Assembly: GCA_910579115.1 (NCBI GenBank)
Contig: CAJTSO010000018.1
Span: 1-34,119 of the forward strand
Length of the DNA stretch: 34,119 nt
Reading direction: 5' to 3'
DNA from: an uncultured Selenomonadaceae bacterium
GTDB taxonomy: Bacteria; Bacillota; Negativicutes; Selenomonadales; Selenomonadaceae
A model generated the notes under the pieces. The model was not told the DNA's origin, searched no databases, and saw nothing but the letters and a program-made list of their open reading frames with translations. Position numbers and translations under genes: made by a program. Below are positions 1 through 8,088 of the stretch, one piece after another; within the stretch, counting starts at the first letter, position 1, and every line of letters starts with the position of its first letter.

Positions 1-820
1 GGCGCATTGCTTCCTTTTCGGGCACGCCCTGCCCGATGAGATTCGCCACAGCCGCCATAATGGCTTCTGGATCCCTGGCCGTCAAGACGCGGCCGCCGGT
101 TTCTTCCTCCGGATCATCAGGAGCCGTATCCCGGCCGCCGACGATGATGACAAATTCTCCCCTCTGCTCTTTATCAGGCAGCCCCGCCAGCAGTTCCTTC
201 AGCTGGGCCCGGCGGTATTCCTCGTACTTCTTGGTCAGCTCCCGGCAGAGGACCGCCGGACGGCCGCCCCCCAGGACCGCGGCCAGCTCCTTCAGGGTGT
301 CCGCCAGCCGGTGAGGAGCCTCATAAAAAATCAGGGTTTCTCGATGGCCGGACAGCTCCTCCAGCAGTTCCCGGCGCTTTTCCTTTGTTCGTGGCAAAAA
401 ACCGGCGAAGGAAAAGCGTACCGTATCAAGGCCGGAGGCAATCAGACCGGTAAGGGCCGCGTTGGCCCCCGGCAGGACAGTGACCGGGATTCCGGCGGCG
501 ATAGCCAGCCGGACCAGGTCGGCTCCCGGATCGGCGATGCCGGGCAGTCCAGCGTCGCTGACGCAGGCAACGCTCTCACCGGCCAGCAGCCGATGGATCA
601 GCGGGGGACCGGCGGTTTCCTTGTTGTGCTCATGATAGCTTACCAGAGGGGTATGAATATGGTAGTGAGTAAGGAGCCCCCGGGTATGCCGCGTATCCTC
701 CGCCGCAATTACCGCCACCTCCCCCAGCACTCTTACCGCCCGGAAGGTCATATCCTCCAGATTGCCGATGGGGGTCCCTATCAGGTAGAGGATTCCGGCG
801 GTCCGTTCAGTTTCACTCAT
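1..820 (-). CDS. rsmI: 16S rRNA (cytidine-2'-O)-methyltransferase RsmI, 3' end cut by window edge
   Basis: The protein would 2'-O-methylate C1402 of 16S rRNA in the decoding centre, using S-adenosylmethionine. Near the N-terminus the tetrapyrrole-methylase fold shows LYLIGTPIGNLEDMTFRA, then AAEDTRHTRGLL, the HEHN segment, and CVSDAGLPGIADPG, all typical of RsmI. About 273 residues are visible and the C-terminus lies beyond base 1. I start at the ATG at 818-820 because GGAG sits about nine bases upstream; an in-frame ATG at 827-829 lies too close to that site. The start overlaps the last bases of the upstream AI-2E family gene by 8 bp, so the two are probably translationally coupled in one operon with the FtsZ-like gene. 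The family call is firm. Confidence 0.93.
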   Translation of the reverse strand, partial: MSETERTAGILYLIGTPIGNLEDMTFRAVRVLGEVAVIAAEDTRHTRGLLTHYHIHTPLVSYHEHNKETAGPPLIHRLLAGESVACVSDAGLPGIADPGADLVRLAIAAGIPVTVLPGANAALTGLIASGLDTVRFSFAGFLPRTKEKRRELLEELSGHRETLIFYEAPHRLADTLKELAAVLGGGRPAVLCRELTKKYEEYRRAQLKELLAGLPDKEQRGEFVIIVGGRDTAPDDPEEETGGRVLTARDPEAIMAAVANLIGQGVPEKEAMR

Positions 821-1823
821 TTGTCTCATTCTCCACGAAAGCCCGATGAATATCTTCCACCACAAGCCGCAGGGTAACCATGGTAGGCACCGCCAGGAAC
901 ATTCCCAGCGGGCCGATGAGTTCTCCGGCCAGAGTCAGGCCCAAAATGATGGCAAGCGGATGGAGCCGCAGGGAATGGCCTACCAGAGAGGGATAGATCA
1001 GGTTATGGTTCAGCTGGGTCACAAACAAAAAGAAAATGATAGTATGGAACCCGATGACCGGCGAAACGGTTACCATTATCAGAGAGGCAAAGCAGGAGGC
1101 AATCACCGGCCCCACCAGAGGGAAAAATTCGCACACTCCGGAGAAAACGGCAAAAACCGGGCCATAAGGCAAATCCCTATAGGCAAAATAGCTGTAGACC
1201 ACCGCGCCCATCAGCAGGCAGATCTTGATCTGACTGATGATAAACACCCGCAAGGACTGGAGAATATTTTCCAGCAGAGCCGTAATTCTCCCCTGCTGGT
1301 CGGCAGCAAACAGGGATACGAGCCAGCCTTTTATCTTCGCCCCTTCTGCCAGCAGATAGTAAGTCGAAAGGAGGATCAACACTATGTCGATGACCCGGGA
1401 AAAGGCCGACACCAGCATGGACAGGGAGCTGCTCATGAAGCCGACGGAAAATTTTGTCAGCTGGGTCCAGGCCGTATTTATTTCCTCCCCAAAGATGGGC
1501 ATTTCCTTCACCCAGGGCAGCGCCATAAAGGAAGCTACCATCTGGGGCAGCTTGTTGACGAAATCCTGCCCCATGGGAACCACCGTAGCGTATAAAATCA
1601 CAAAGACCACTACCATCAAAAGGACAAAGCAAAACAAAACGCTGAACGCCGCCAGGAGGCGCGGCACTCTGGCCTCCATCCTGTCCACCAGCCCGGACAG
1701 CAGTAAATTCAGGACCAGGGAGACAAAAATAACGACTGCAAACTGCGGCAGATAGGCAACGGAGAGAATGATCCCCGCCATAAACAGACCCAGGCCCAGC
1801 GATGTAAGCTGGCGACTTCCCAT
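813..1823 (-). CDS. AI-2E family transporter (PF01594-type polytopic membrane protein)
   Basis: A membrane protein of about 336 residues with an N-terminal pair of hydrophobic helices, a central soluble portion with amphipathic segments (around residues 100-150), and a C-terminal helix bundle. The tail motifs resemble the AI-2E/PerM family: FFPLVGPVIAS, the FLFVTQLNHNLIYPSLVG stretch, then LHPLAIILGLTLAGELIG and a final GMFLAVPTMVTLRL. Family members have been linked to autoinducer-2 export or ion/H+ antiport; the substrate cannot be read here. I chose the ATG at 1821-1823, preceded by GATGAGGA five bases upstream. An in-frame ATG at 1901 would add 26 polar residues but has only a weak site. 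It follows the ftsZ-like gene by about 90 bp and overlaps rsmI by 8 bp. Confidence 0.85.
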   Translation of the reverse strand: MGSRQLTSLGLGLFMAGIILSVAYLPQFAVVIFVSLVLNLLLSGLVDRMEARVPRLLAAFSVLFCFVLLMVVVFVILYATVVPMGQDFVNKLPQMVASFMALPWVKEMPIFGEEINTAWTQLTKFSVGFMSSSLSMLVSAFSRVIDIVLILLSTYYLLAEGAKIKGWLVSLFAADQQGRITALLENILQSLRVFIISQIKICLLMGAVVYSYFAYRDLPYGPVFAVFSGVCEFFPLVGPVIASCFASLIMVTVSPVIGFHTIIFFLFVTQLNHNLIYPSLVGHSLRLHPLAIILGLTLAGELIGPLGMFLAVPTMVTLRLVVEDIHRAFVENETNE

Positions 1824-1911
1824 AAATTCCTCATCTCCCTGTCTTCCAAAAAACCGGACGGGCAGGCCACATCCCGATTCGTGACCTATACCCGCCCTCA
1901 TGCTTTCTCAT

Positions 1912-3171
1912 TTATTTATCTTTTCCGAAGTCATCGGACCAGCGGGGAACCGACATCCTCCCAAGTCCAATGGGACTAAACGGCTCGTCCTTCTTCACTT
2001 CCGTCCCCTGTGACTTCGCCATAAAGGGAGGAGGCATCAGCTCCGACCCCTGTGGCTGCTGGGGAGCGGCCGCCTCGGCTCCGGCCGGGGGAACCGACTC
2101 CCCCTTCTGACCGCGAATCTGCTTCAACAGGTCTCTGGCGGTCATTACCTTCCCCGGCTGGCTCACAGCTCGCGGGGCCACGGGCGCTGCTCCACCCTCA
2201 AAGTCGGCGGCAATGATCGTCGCCCTGACTTTCGTTCCCATCTCCGGCACTGTAACGACCCCGAAAATAAGGTCAACATCCGGAGATGTACGACTGTTGA
2301 TATATTGGGAAGCGTCATTGATGTCAAAAATGGAAATGTCCTCACTGCCGAAGATGTTGAGGATAATTCCCCTGGCTCCCCGGAGGGGACGTTCGATGAG
2401 CGGACTGGAAATAGCCGCTTCCACCGCCTTGACCACGGAGCCGTTTTCATCCTCGCCAATGCCCCAGACAACGTCGCTGTTGCTGGTATTGCGGCAGAGT
2501 ACCGTCCGTACGTCTGCAAAGTCGACGTTCACCTTGCCGGTAGTGAGGATGGTGTCGGCAATGCACTCGATAGCCTGACGAAGGATGTTGTCCGCCGCCT
2601 TGAAAGCATCCACCAAAGACATGCTCTTATACTCGGGGAGCTTCAGCAGGTTATCATTTTTTACGGTAATGAGGGCATCCATGCAGCCCTTCATTTTATC
2701 TATGCCGGTCTGGGCCATCATCAGCTTGCGCTTTCCTTCCCAGGAAAAGGGCACCGTCACCACGCCGATGGTCATAATCCCCATATCCCTGGCAACCTTG
2801 GCCACCACCGGCGCCGCTCCGGTACCTACCCCTGCCCCCATTCCGGCCGTAATAAAGACCAAGTTCGCCCCCTGAATGGCCTGGGCGATTTTCCGTTCAT
2901 CAATACGGGCCGCGTTGGCCCCCAGCTCAATATTGCCGCCGGTTCCCCGGCCACCGGTGATGGTCTCGCCGATGGCGATGGTACGAATCCCCCTGTCCTC
3001 CAGGTTGCGAAGAGTCTTCTTGTCGGTATTAATCCCGATAAGTTCTGCCTGGAAATGCGCGTCGTCCTCGGCAATGCGGAGCAGCACGCTGTTTCCGCCG
3101 CCGCCGACGCCTACGACTTTTATATTTACAACCGGTCTCCTGATGGCCTGCTCCATTCTTTCAGCTGCCAT
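1912..3171 (-). CDS. Divergent FtsZ-family tubulin-like GTPase
   Basis: A 419-residue FtsZ homologue. It begins with the nucleotide-binding GVGGGGNSV (residues 21-29), has NTD at 48-50, the tubulin signature as GMGAGVGTGAAP (110-121; most FtsZ have GMGGGTGTGAAP), VTVPFSWEGKRK at 139-149, and the catalytic T7 loop NVDFADVRTV at 215-224 with both aspartates kept. The usual R-G-L-G-A-G-A-N-P segment is replaced by GGRGTGGN (73-80), and the usual post-T7 motif is replaced by CRNTSNSDVVWGIGE. After residue 325 comes a proline/glutamine-rich linker ending in MSVPRWSDDF, only a faint echo of the conserved C-terminal peptide that binds FtsA. There is no ftsA or dcw cluster beside it, so it may be a second FtsZ. 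The ATG at 3169-3171 has GAGAGGAGG seven bases upstream. Confidence 0.85.
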   Translation of the reverse strand: MAAERMEQAIRRPVVNIKVVGVGGGGNSVLLRIAEDDAHFQAELIGINTDKKTLRNLEDRGIRTIAIGETITGGRGTGGNIELGANAARIDERKIAQAIQGANLVFITAGMGAGVGTGAAPVVAKVARDMGIMTIGVVTVPFSWEGKRKLMMAQTGIDKMKGCMDALITVKNDNLLKLPEYKSMSLVDAFKAADNILRQAIECIADTILTTGKVNVDFADVRTVLCRNTSNSDVVWGIGEDENGSVVKAVEAAISSPLIERPLRGARGIILNIFGSEDISIFDINDASQYINSRTSPDVDLIFGVVTVPEMGTKVRATIIAADFEGGAAPVAPRAVSQPGKVMTARDLLKQIRGQKGESVPPAGAEAAAPQQPQGSELMPPPFMAKSQGTEVKKDEPFSPIGLGRMSVPRWSDDFGKDK

Positions 3172-3315
3172 GTCCCGGCCTCCTCTCAAACACAAAAACA
3201 ATCCCCGTGAAAGAAGAAAATACCTTATTCCGGCATTTATTCGTTATATGCATACGCATTTCCTGCTTTTTTTAGCACCCAGACAAAATTTTTCTTTCAA
3301 CCCTCGCAATGGAAG

Positions 3316-3354
3316 AAAAAAGTCCCTGAGAGTGATCACACAACCCTTAGGGAC
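3316..3354 (-). terminator. Rho-independent terminator after transketolase
   Basis: The arms at 3322-3333 and 3343-3354 pair over 12 bp with one mismatch and one G-U pair. On the minus strand the stem is followed by six T residues (A tract at 3316-3321). It lies 18 bases past the transketolase stop codon and ahead of the ftsZ-like gene, so it separates the two transcription units. Confidence 0.8.
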
Positions 3355-3371
3355 AGCTTTTTCCCTTGAAA

Positions 3372-5354
3372 TTACAGAACGCTTTTCATTGCCTTCACCA
3401 CATTTTCCACGGTAAAGCCGAAATTTTTCTGAAGGACTCCGGCCGGGGCGGAAGCTCCAAAGCCCTTCATGGTGACCGTAGCGCCGTCAAGGCCCACGTA
3501 TCCGCCCCAGCCGAAGCCGCCGCCAGCCTCTACGGCTACCCGGGCCCGGATGTGCTTCGGCAGAACGCTGTTTTTGTACTCCTCGCTCTGCCGCTCAAAG
3601 AGGTCAAGGCAGGGAGCGGAAACCACCGTTACGTAGATGCCCTCCCTGGCCAGCTCCGCCTGGGCTGCAACCGCCAGGGAAACCTCGGAGCCGGAGGCAA
3701 TGTAAATGCCCCGGGCTTCACCCTGAGCCGGGGAAATAATGTAAGCGCCCTTCAGAGCTTCCTTGCTGGAACCGGCCAGCTGGGGAAGATTCTGGCGGGA
3801 GAGGACGAGAGCGGTGGGGGTGTCGGTACTGGTCACCGCCAAATACCAACCGGCGGCGGTTTCGGTCACGTCTGCCGGACGGAACACATTGAAATTTGGC
3901 AGGGCCCGGAGAGAGGCCAGCTGCTCAATAGGCTCGTGGGTGGGACCATCCTCCCCGACACCGATGGAATCGTGGGTATAGACGTAAATGACGGGGAGTT
4001 TCATGAGGGAGGCCAGGCGCATCATGGGCTTTACATAGTCGCTGAACACGAAAAAGGTTGCGATATAGGGCATCAGGCCGCCGTGGAGGGCAATGCCGTT
4101 GGCTATGGCCCCCATGGCCAGCTCCCGGACGCCGAAGTGGATGTTGCGGCCCCCGTAGCAGCCGGCGGCAAAATCGGCGATTTCCTTCATGGCGGTCTTG
4201 TTGGAGGGAGCCAGGTCAGCGCTGCCGCCGATAAGCTGGGGCAGCTTGTCCTTCAGTCGGTTAATCAGGATGCCGGAGCTGCTGCGGGTAGCCTCCGGCT
4301 TGTCCCCATGGGCCCAGAATTCCTCATCCTTCAGGAGCGCCTCCGCATCCACGGCAGAGTGCATTTTCTCCCATAGCCGGGCCAGCTCCGGATATGCTTC
4401 CTCATAAGCCGCAAAGAGGACGTTCCACTTTTCCTCCAGAACAGCTCCCTGCTGGGCGTACTGGGCCACGGCGTCATAGACCTCCTCCGGCACATAGAAG
4501 TCCTCGTCGGCGGGCCAGCCGAGATTTTTCTTCAAAGCCGCCACATTATCCGCCCCCAGAGGCTCCCCGTGGGCGCTGGCCTTGCCCTGCTTTGCCGGAC
4601 AGCCATAGCCGATTTCCGTATGAACGGTAATGAAGGAGGGACGGGTAACGTCCGCCTTTGCCACCTTGATAGCCGCCGCAACCGCGTCAATATTATTGCC
4701 ATCGGCCACCTCTATGGTCTGGAAGCCAAAGGCTTCCATGCGCTTCTGGACATTTTCGGTGAAGGCGATATCCGTGCTGCCTTCAATGGAAATCCGGTTG
4801 CTGTCGTACAATACGATGAGCTTGCCCAGCTTCAGGGTTCCGGCCAGGGAGAAGGCTTCGGAGGAAATACCCTCCATCATGCAGCCGTCGCCGCCGAGGA
4901 CATAGGTGTAGTGGTCAACTATCGGGAAGCCCGGCTTGTTGAAGCGTGCCGCCAGGTGCGCCTCCGCCATGGCCATTCCCACCGCCATACCCATACCGGC
5001 GCCGAGAGGGCCGGTGGTAGCCTCAACGCCGACAGTATGGCCGTACTCCGGATGACCTGGAGTCAGGGAGCCATCCTGACGGAATTCCTTCAGGTCGTCA
5101 ATGGTAAGACCATATTCAAAGAGGTGCAGCAAGCTGTAGAGGAGCATGGAGCCATGGCCGCCGGAAAGGACGAACCGGTCCCGGTCTGCCCATTTGGGGT
5201 CAGCCGGGTTGTGCTTCATTGCCTTTGCCCACAGGGCGAAGGCGGCGGGGGCCGCCCCCAAAGGCAGGCCCGGGTGGCCGCTGTTCGCCTTCTGAATGGC
5301 GTCAGCCGAAAGGACTCGAATGGCGTTTACGCATTTTGTATCAAGCTGGGACAT
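3372..5354 (-). CDS. tkt: Transketolase, full-length single-chain form
   Basis: Thiamine-diphosphate enzyme of the non-oxidative pentose phosphate pathway, moving two-carbon ketol units between sugar phosphates. The 660 residues match the usual length of a one-chain transketolase. Visible motifs are SGHPGLPLG (25-33), SGGHGSMLLY (64-73), GVEATTGPLGAG (109-120), the ThDP-binding GDGCMMEG (155-162) with the paired asparagine at 186, and in the second half HDSIGVGEDGPTHEP, characteristic of transketolase. The ATG at 5352-5354 has a strong GGAGGAG site eight bases upstream. It is flanked by a terminator on its downstream side and by a long inverted repeat upstream, so it is probably a single-gene unit; I could not find a clear promoter in the 100 bases before it. 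Confidence 0.97.
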   Translation of the reverse strand: MSQLDTKCVNAIRVLSADAIQKANSGHPGLPLGAAPAAFALWAKAMKHNPADPKWADRDRFVLSGGHGSMLLYSLLHLFEYGLTIDDLKEFRQDGSLTPGHPEYGHTVGVEATTGPLGAGMGMAVGMAMAEAHLAARFNKPGFPIVDHYTYVLGGDGCMMEGISSEAFSLAGTLKLGKLIVLYDSNRISIEGSTDIAFTENVQKRMEAFGFQTIEVADGNNIDAVAAAIKVAKADVTRPSFITVHTEIGYGCPAKQGKASAHGEPLGADNVAALKKNLGWPADEDFYVPEEVYDAVAQYAQQGAVLEEKWNVLFAAYEEAYPELARLWEKMHSAVDAEALLKDEEFWAHGDKPEATRSSSGILINRLKDKLPQLIGGSADLAPSNKTAMKEIADFAAGCYGGRNIHFGVRELAMGAIANGIALHGGLMPYIATFFVFSDYVKPMMRLASLMKLPVIYVYTHDSIGVGEDGPTHEPIEQLASLRALPNFNVFRPADVTETAAGWYLAVTSTDTPTALVLSRQNLPQLAGSSKEALKGAYIISPAQGEARGIYIASGSEVSLAVAAQAELAREGIYVTVVSAPCLDLFERQSEEYKNSVLPKHIRARVAVEAGGGFGWGGYVGLDGATVTMKGFGASAPAGVLQKNFGFTVENVVKAMKSVL

Positions 5355-5461
5355 GGAAATATCTCCTCCTGTAAATCAAGTCAGGGAGTTACGACAATTA
5401 GGAATCAGGCAATGCCCATAAATTAGCCTTAAACAGCTCTGCCGTTATATTACTGATCTTA

Positions 5462-5595
5462 CAAACAGGGTCTGCCGAAAACACGCTTCCGCTCGAAAAT
5501 CAACCTAGCGGTACCAGGCTTCTGCTTCGCAGGCTTGGCTCGCAGTTCGCCAGGTACCGATGTTGATTAACGGTTTTCTTGCAGACGCTGTTTAC
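5462..5595. repeat. Long imperfect inverted repeat (nested palindrome) upstream of tkt
   Basis: In a 301-base gap without genes (5355-5655), two outer arms, 5462-5482 and 5573-5595, are near-complementary (sharing AAACAG, GTCTGC and GAAAAC on one strand). Two inner arms, AATCAACCTAGCGGTACC at about 5498-5515 and GGTACCGATGTTGATT at about 5553-5568, are also near-complementary, and a small CTGC-TTC-GCAG hairpin sits near the centre. The whole would fold into one long stem in RNA or as a cruciform. It could be a miniature mobile element, a REP-like repeat or a structured leader of tkt; the sequence does not decide. The rest of the gap holds the ridA terminator and no other feature I can support. 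Confidence 0.6.
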
Positions 5596-5613
5596 AAGGG
5601 CTCACATTGAGGA

Positions 5614-5638
5614 AAGAAAAGGCCTGTGGCATTTTCTT
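5614..5638 (-). terminator. Probable terminator after ridA
   Basis: An 11-bp stem with one mismatch (5614-5624 with 5628-5638) and a three-base loop. On the minus strand its descending arm is the T-rich GGCCTTTTCTT. It lies 18 bases beyond the ridA stop. The T tract is inside the stem rather than after it, so efficiency is uncertain. Confidence 0.5.
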
Positions 5639-5655
5639 AATCCTTGGCGTTACGC

Positions 5656-6036
5656 TCAGCCAACCTCGGCAATGAGATCAATTTCAATCAGCGCGCCCTT
5701 GGGGAGATTGGAAACCTCAACGCAGACCCGGGCCGGGGGATTTTCCGTAAAGTAGCCGCCATAGATTTCATTGACCTTGCCAAAATCGCCGATATCCGCG
5801 ATGTACACGGTAGTTTTTACGGCTCTGGCCAGAGAAATTCCGGCGGCCTCAACGATGGCCTTCAGGTTGTCCAGGACCCTGCGGGTCTGGGCTTCAATGC
5901 CCCCCTCCACCATTTCGCCGGTGGCCGGATCAAGGGGAATCTGCCCGGAAACAAAGAGCAGCCCCCCGGTAACGATTGCCTGGGAATATGGCCCGATGGC
6001 AGCAGGGGCCTTTGCCGTGGAAATAACTTTTTTCAT
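5656..6036 (-). CDS. ridA: RidA family reactive intermediate/imine deaminase
   Basis: A 126-residue RidA (YjgF/YER057c/UK114) protein, the full family length. Such proteins hydrolyse reactive enamine/imine intermediates (for example 2-aminoacrylate) made by PLP enzymes such as threonine dehydratase; ilvA is present elsewhere in this window. Conserved features are GPYSQA (15-20), FVSGQIPLDPATG (28-40), and the substrate-binding arginine at 103 in PPARVCVEV, followed by LPKGALIEID with the conserved glutamate at 118. The ATG overlaps the aroH stop codon by four bases (ATGA), so it is translationally coupled to aroH. The family assignment is firm; the exact physiological substrate is inferred. 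Confidence 0.95.
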   Translation of the reverse strand: MKKVISTAKAPAAIGPYSQAIVTGGLLFVSGQIPLDPATGEMVEGGIEAQTRRVLDNLKAIVEAAGISLARAVKTTVYIADIGDFGKVNEIYGGYFTENPPARVCVEVSNLPKGALIEIDLIAEVG

Positions 6037-6416
6037 TGCTTCTTCTCCTTTTGCGATGATTTACAAATATCCGGGCGAAGATTGGCCGCCCCACCCAAAT
6101 ATATATGCTGAATATCCCTTTGAGATTTGTCCGTATCTACCAGCATCAGCGCGCGGATGCACATGGGCAGGGAACCATCCACCGCAATCTGCCGGGTGTC
6201 AAAAAGCGGGACTAAATCAAAGCCTGGAATCTGACGGGCTCCCGCCGCCGGAAAGGCCGCCGTCACATCCTCCGTGGCAGAAAAAATTACCGCTCCGATA
6301 TCCTCAGGCGCAATGCCATTCTTCCGGCACATGGTGGTCACCAGCCATCTTGACGCCGAGAACACATCGTTTTCAGTGTTTTCGTTAATAGTTATCGCTC
6401 CGCGAATACCACGCAT
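6033..6416 (-). CDS. aroH: AroH-type monofunctional chorismate mutase with altered active-site positions
   Basis: A 127-residue protein of the Bacillus subtilis AroH fold, which converts chorismate to prephenate for phenylalanine and tyrosine synthesis. It shows MRGIRGAIT at the start, FSATEDVTAAFPAAGARQ (45-62), GSLPMCIRALM (81-91) and IYLGGAANLRPDI (105-117). By my alignment the substrate arginines are kept (R5, R61, R88, R114) and the tyrosine at 106. However, the residues matching B. subtilis Cys75 and Glu78 are Asp73 and Gln76, in DTRQIAV. Glu78 is a key catalytic contact in the Bacillus enzyme, so activity may differ. The ATG at 6414-6416 has GGGAGGGAT upstream. Its stop overlaps the ridA start, and ubiB lies 52 bp upstream. 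Confidence 0.9.
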   Translation of the reverse strand: MRGIRGAITINENTENDVFSASRWLVTTMCRKNGIAPEDIGAVIFSATEDVTAAFPAAGARQIPGFDLVPLFDTRQIAVDGSLPMCIRALMLVDTDKSQRDIQHIYLGGAANLRPDICKSSQKEKKQ

Positions 6417-6468
6417 TCAGATCCCTCCCTGGAATATAAACCTCACTGCAACATACAGGATACCACAA

Positions 6469-8052
6469 TCAACGGTTTTTGAAAATATCCCAGAGAAGTT
6501 TCCCGCAGAGAACCAGCGCCGCCAAATATCCCAGCACTCCCAGCAAGGGGATCTCCAAAATTTGGGGCGTCATCTGGGTGGTGGATATGACGCTGGAGCC
6601 CAAAAGCAGCGCTGCCCCCAAAATGCCGAACACCAGCTTGTTTATCATGCCGTCCAGCCGGTTCAGGGGTTCCTCTGAACCGGTAAGGTCCAGATTGACC
6701 TTTGTCTGGCCGGACATGGTCATCCGGAGGATATCGGAGATCTGCTCCGGCAGCTGCATCGTCTTTCTGACCAGATTGTAGCCGTTCTGTTTCAGCCGGG
6801 CCATCTCCTCCGGCCAGTCTATATTCTTTTCAAAATCAAGGCTGAAAGCCCGGGTAAAAATATCCACAAAGCTTACTCCGGGACAATGACGCCGCATGAC
6901 CCCCTCGATGGTGATGATGCCTCGGGCAAACATACTTAGCCCCGGGCCAATGGCAAGGTGATTGTTTTTCAGGGTGGCCAATATCTGCCGGGTCAGCTCC
7001 CCCATGCCAAGCCGGGAAAAATTCATGTCCCCATAGCGCTGGATCAATGCTTCAACCTCCTCGTAAAGCCGGGTGTGGTCGATTCGTCCCCGGGGACGGC
7101 CCAGAGTCAGAACAGCCGCTTTCATCTCATAGGCATCCCGCCGGGCCAGCGCCATTATGGCCTTTCTTACGGCCGCCATGTCCCGATGAGAAAGCCGCCC
7201 CATCATACCGAAATCCAGCCAGACGATCTTATCCCCCCGGATCCGCATATTGCCGGGGTGAGGATCCGCATGAAAGAAACCGTCCTCCACCAGTTGGCGG
7301 ACATAGTGCTCCCCCAGCCGCCGTCCCAGCTGGTTCATATCATAGCCGGCGGCTCTCAGCGCCTCTTCATCATCGAAGGGGATTCCCTCCACGAAATCCA
7401 TCACCAGAATCCGTGGGGTGGTAAGCCCCCGATGAACTTTCGGCCCATCGATGTGGGGCTCGTCAGCGTTCAACCGACAGAACTCCTCGATATTTTGCGC
7501 CTCGATGAGAAAATCCATCTCCTGGCGGGCGATGGCCTGGAATTCATCCAGTATCTGATCAAAGTCGATAACGCTTTCCCTCTTGCCCACCAGCTTCATT
7601 ATTGCCGCCGCCCGCCTGAACAGCAGAATATCCCGGGCGATGGTGCCGGAAATGTTCGGTCTCTGCACCTTCACTGCCACCGCCGTGCCGTCCCGCAGCT
7701 CCGCCCGATGCACCTGGGCGATAGAGGCGGAGCCCAAAGCCCTTTCCTCCATTGATCGGAACACCTGCTCCAGGGAGCAGTCGTACTCCGCTTCAATTAT
7801 CTTCCGGATTTCTTCAAAAGGCAGGGGCTTCGCTTCCGTCTGAAGGTGTACCAGCTCGTCGCAATAATCCTGGGGCAGAACGTCCGGGCGCATACTCATG
7901 ATCTGCCCCAGCTTCACATAGGTAGGCCCCAAATCCTCCAAAATCAGCCGCAGCTTCGTAGGAGTCAGCCCCCGGACAACCTCTCTTTTTCTCAGGACAC
8001 CCACCATTTCGCTGACCCGCTGGGCTGAATAATCAAGCTCCGCTTTTTTCAC
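6469..8052 (-). CDS. UbiB/AarF (ABC1/ADCK) family atypical protein kinase
   Basis: A 527-residue atypical kinase-like protein. Signature elements are the KxGQ motif YVKLGQIMSMRPD (45-57), the alanine-rich loop ALGSASIAQVHRA (105-117), the ATP-contacting lysine in VAVKVQRP (K128), the catalytic loop HADPHPGN (261-268) and LDFG (279-282). The last 60 or so residues contain two hydrophobic helices (LVFGILGAALLLGSS and LGVLGYLAALVL), so the protein is membrane-anchored at its C-terminus. Relatives support ubiquinone synthesis in proteobacteria and COQ8 in mitochondria; in an anaerobe the role is unknown and may concern another prenyl lipid. The start is GTG (8050-8052) with GGAGGAGG just upstream. 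It follows the glucosaminidase gene by 36 bp. Confidence 0.93.
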   Translation of the reverse strand: MKKAELDYSAQRVSEMVGVLRKREVVRGLTPTKLRLILEDLGPTYVKLGQIMSMRPDVLPQDYCDELVHLQTEAKPLPFEEIRKIIEAEYDCSLEQVFRSMEERALGSASIAQVHRAELRDGTAVAVKVQRPNISGTIARDILLFRRAAAIMKLVGKRESVIDFDQILDEFQAIARQEMDFLIEAQNIEEFCRLNADEPHIDGPKVHRGLTTPRILVMDFVEGIPFDDEEALRAAGYDMNQLGRRLGEHYVRQLVEDGFFHADPHPGNMRIRGDKIVWLDFGMMGRLSHRDMAAVRKAIMALARRDAYEMKAAVLTLGRPRGRIDHTRLYEEVEALIQRYGDMNFSRLGMGELTRQILATLKNNHLAIGPGLSMFARGIITIEGVMRRHCPGVSFVDIFTRAFSLDFEKNIDWPEEMARLKQNGYNLVRKTMQLPEQISDILRMTMSGQTKVNLDLTGSEEPLNRLDGMINKLVFGILGAALLLGSSVISTTQMTPQILEIPLLGVLGYLAALVLCGKLLWDIFKNR

Positions 8053-8088
8053 GCCGCCTCCTCCTTTGTCAGCTTCTCTTCCCTTACA

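Noticed and set aside
3366..4376. A 336-codon plus-strand open frame opposite transketolase
   Set aside because: Composition is that of the reverse complement of a high-GC gene; transketolase fills the other strand with intact motifs.
5355..5460. Promoter for tkt
   Set aside because: Several AT-rich hexamers occur, but no pair with a good spacer and match; I could not choose one.
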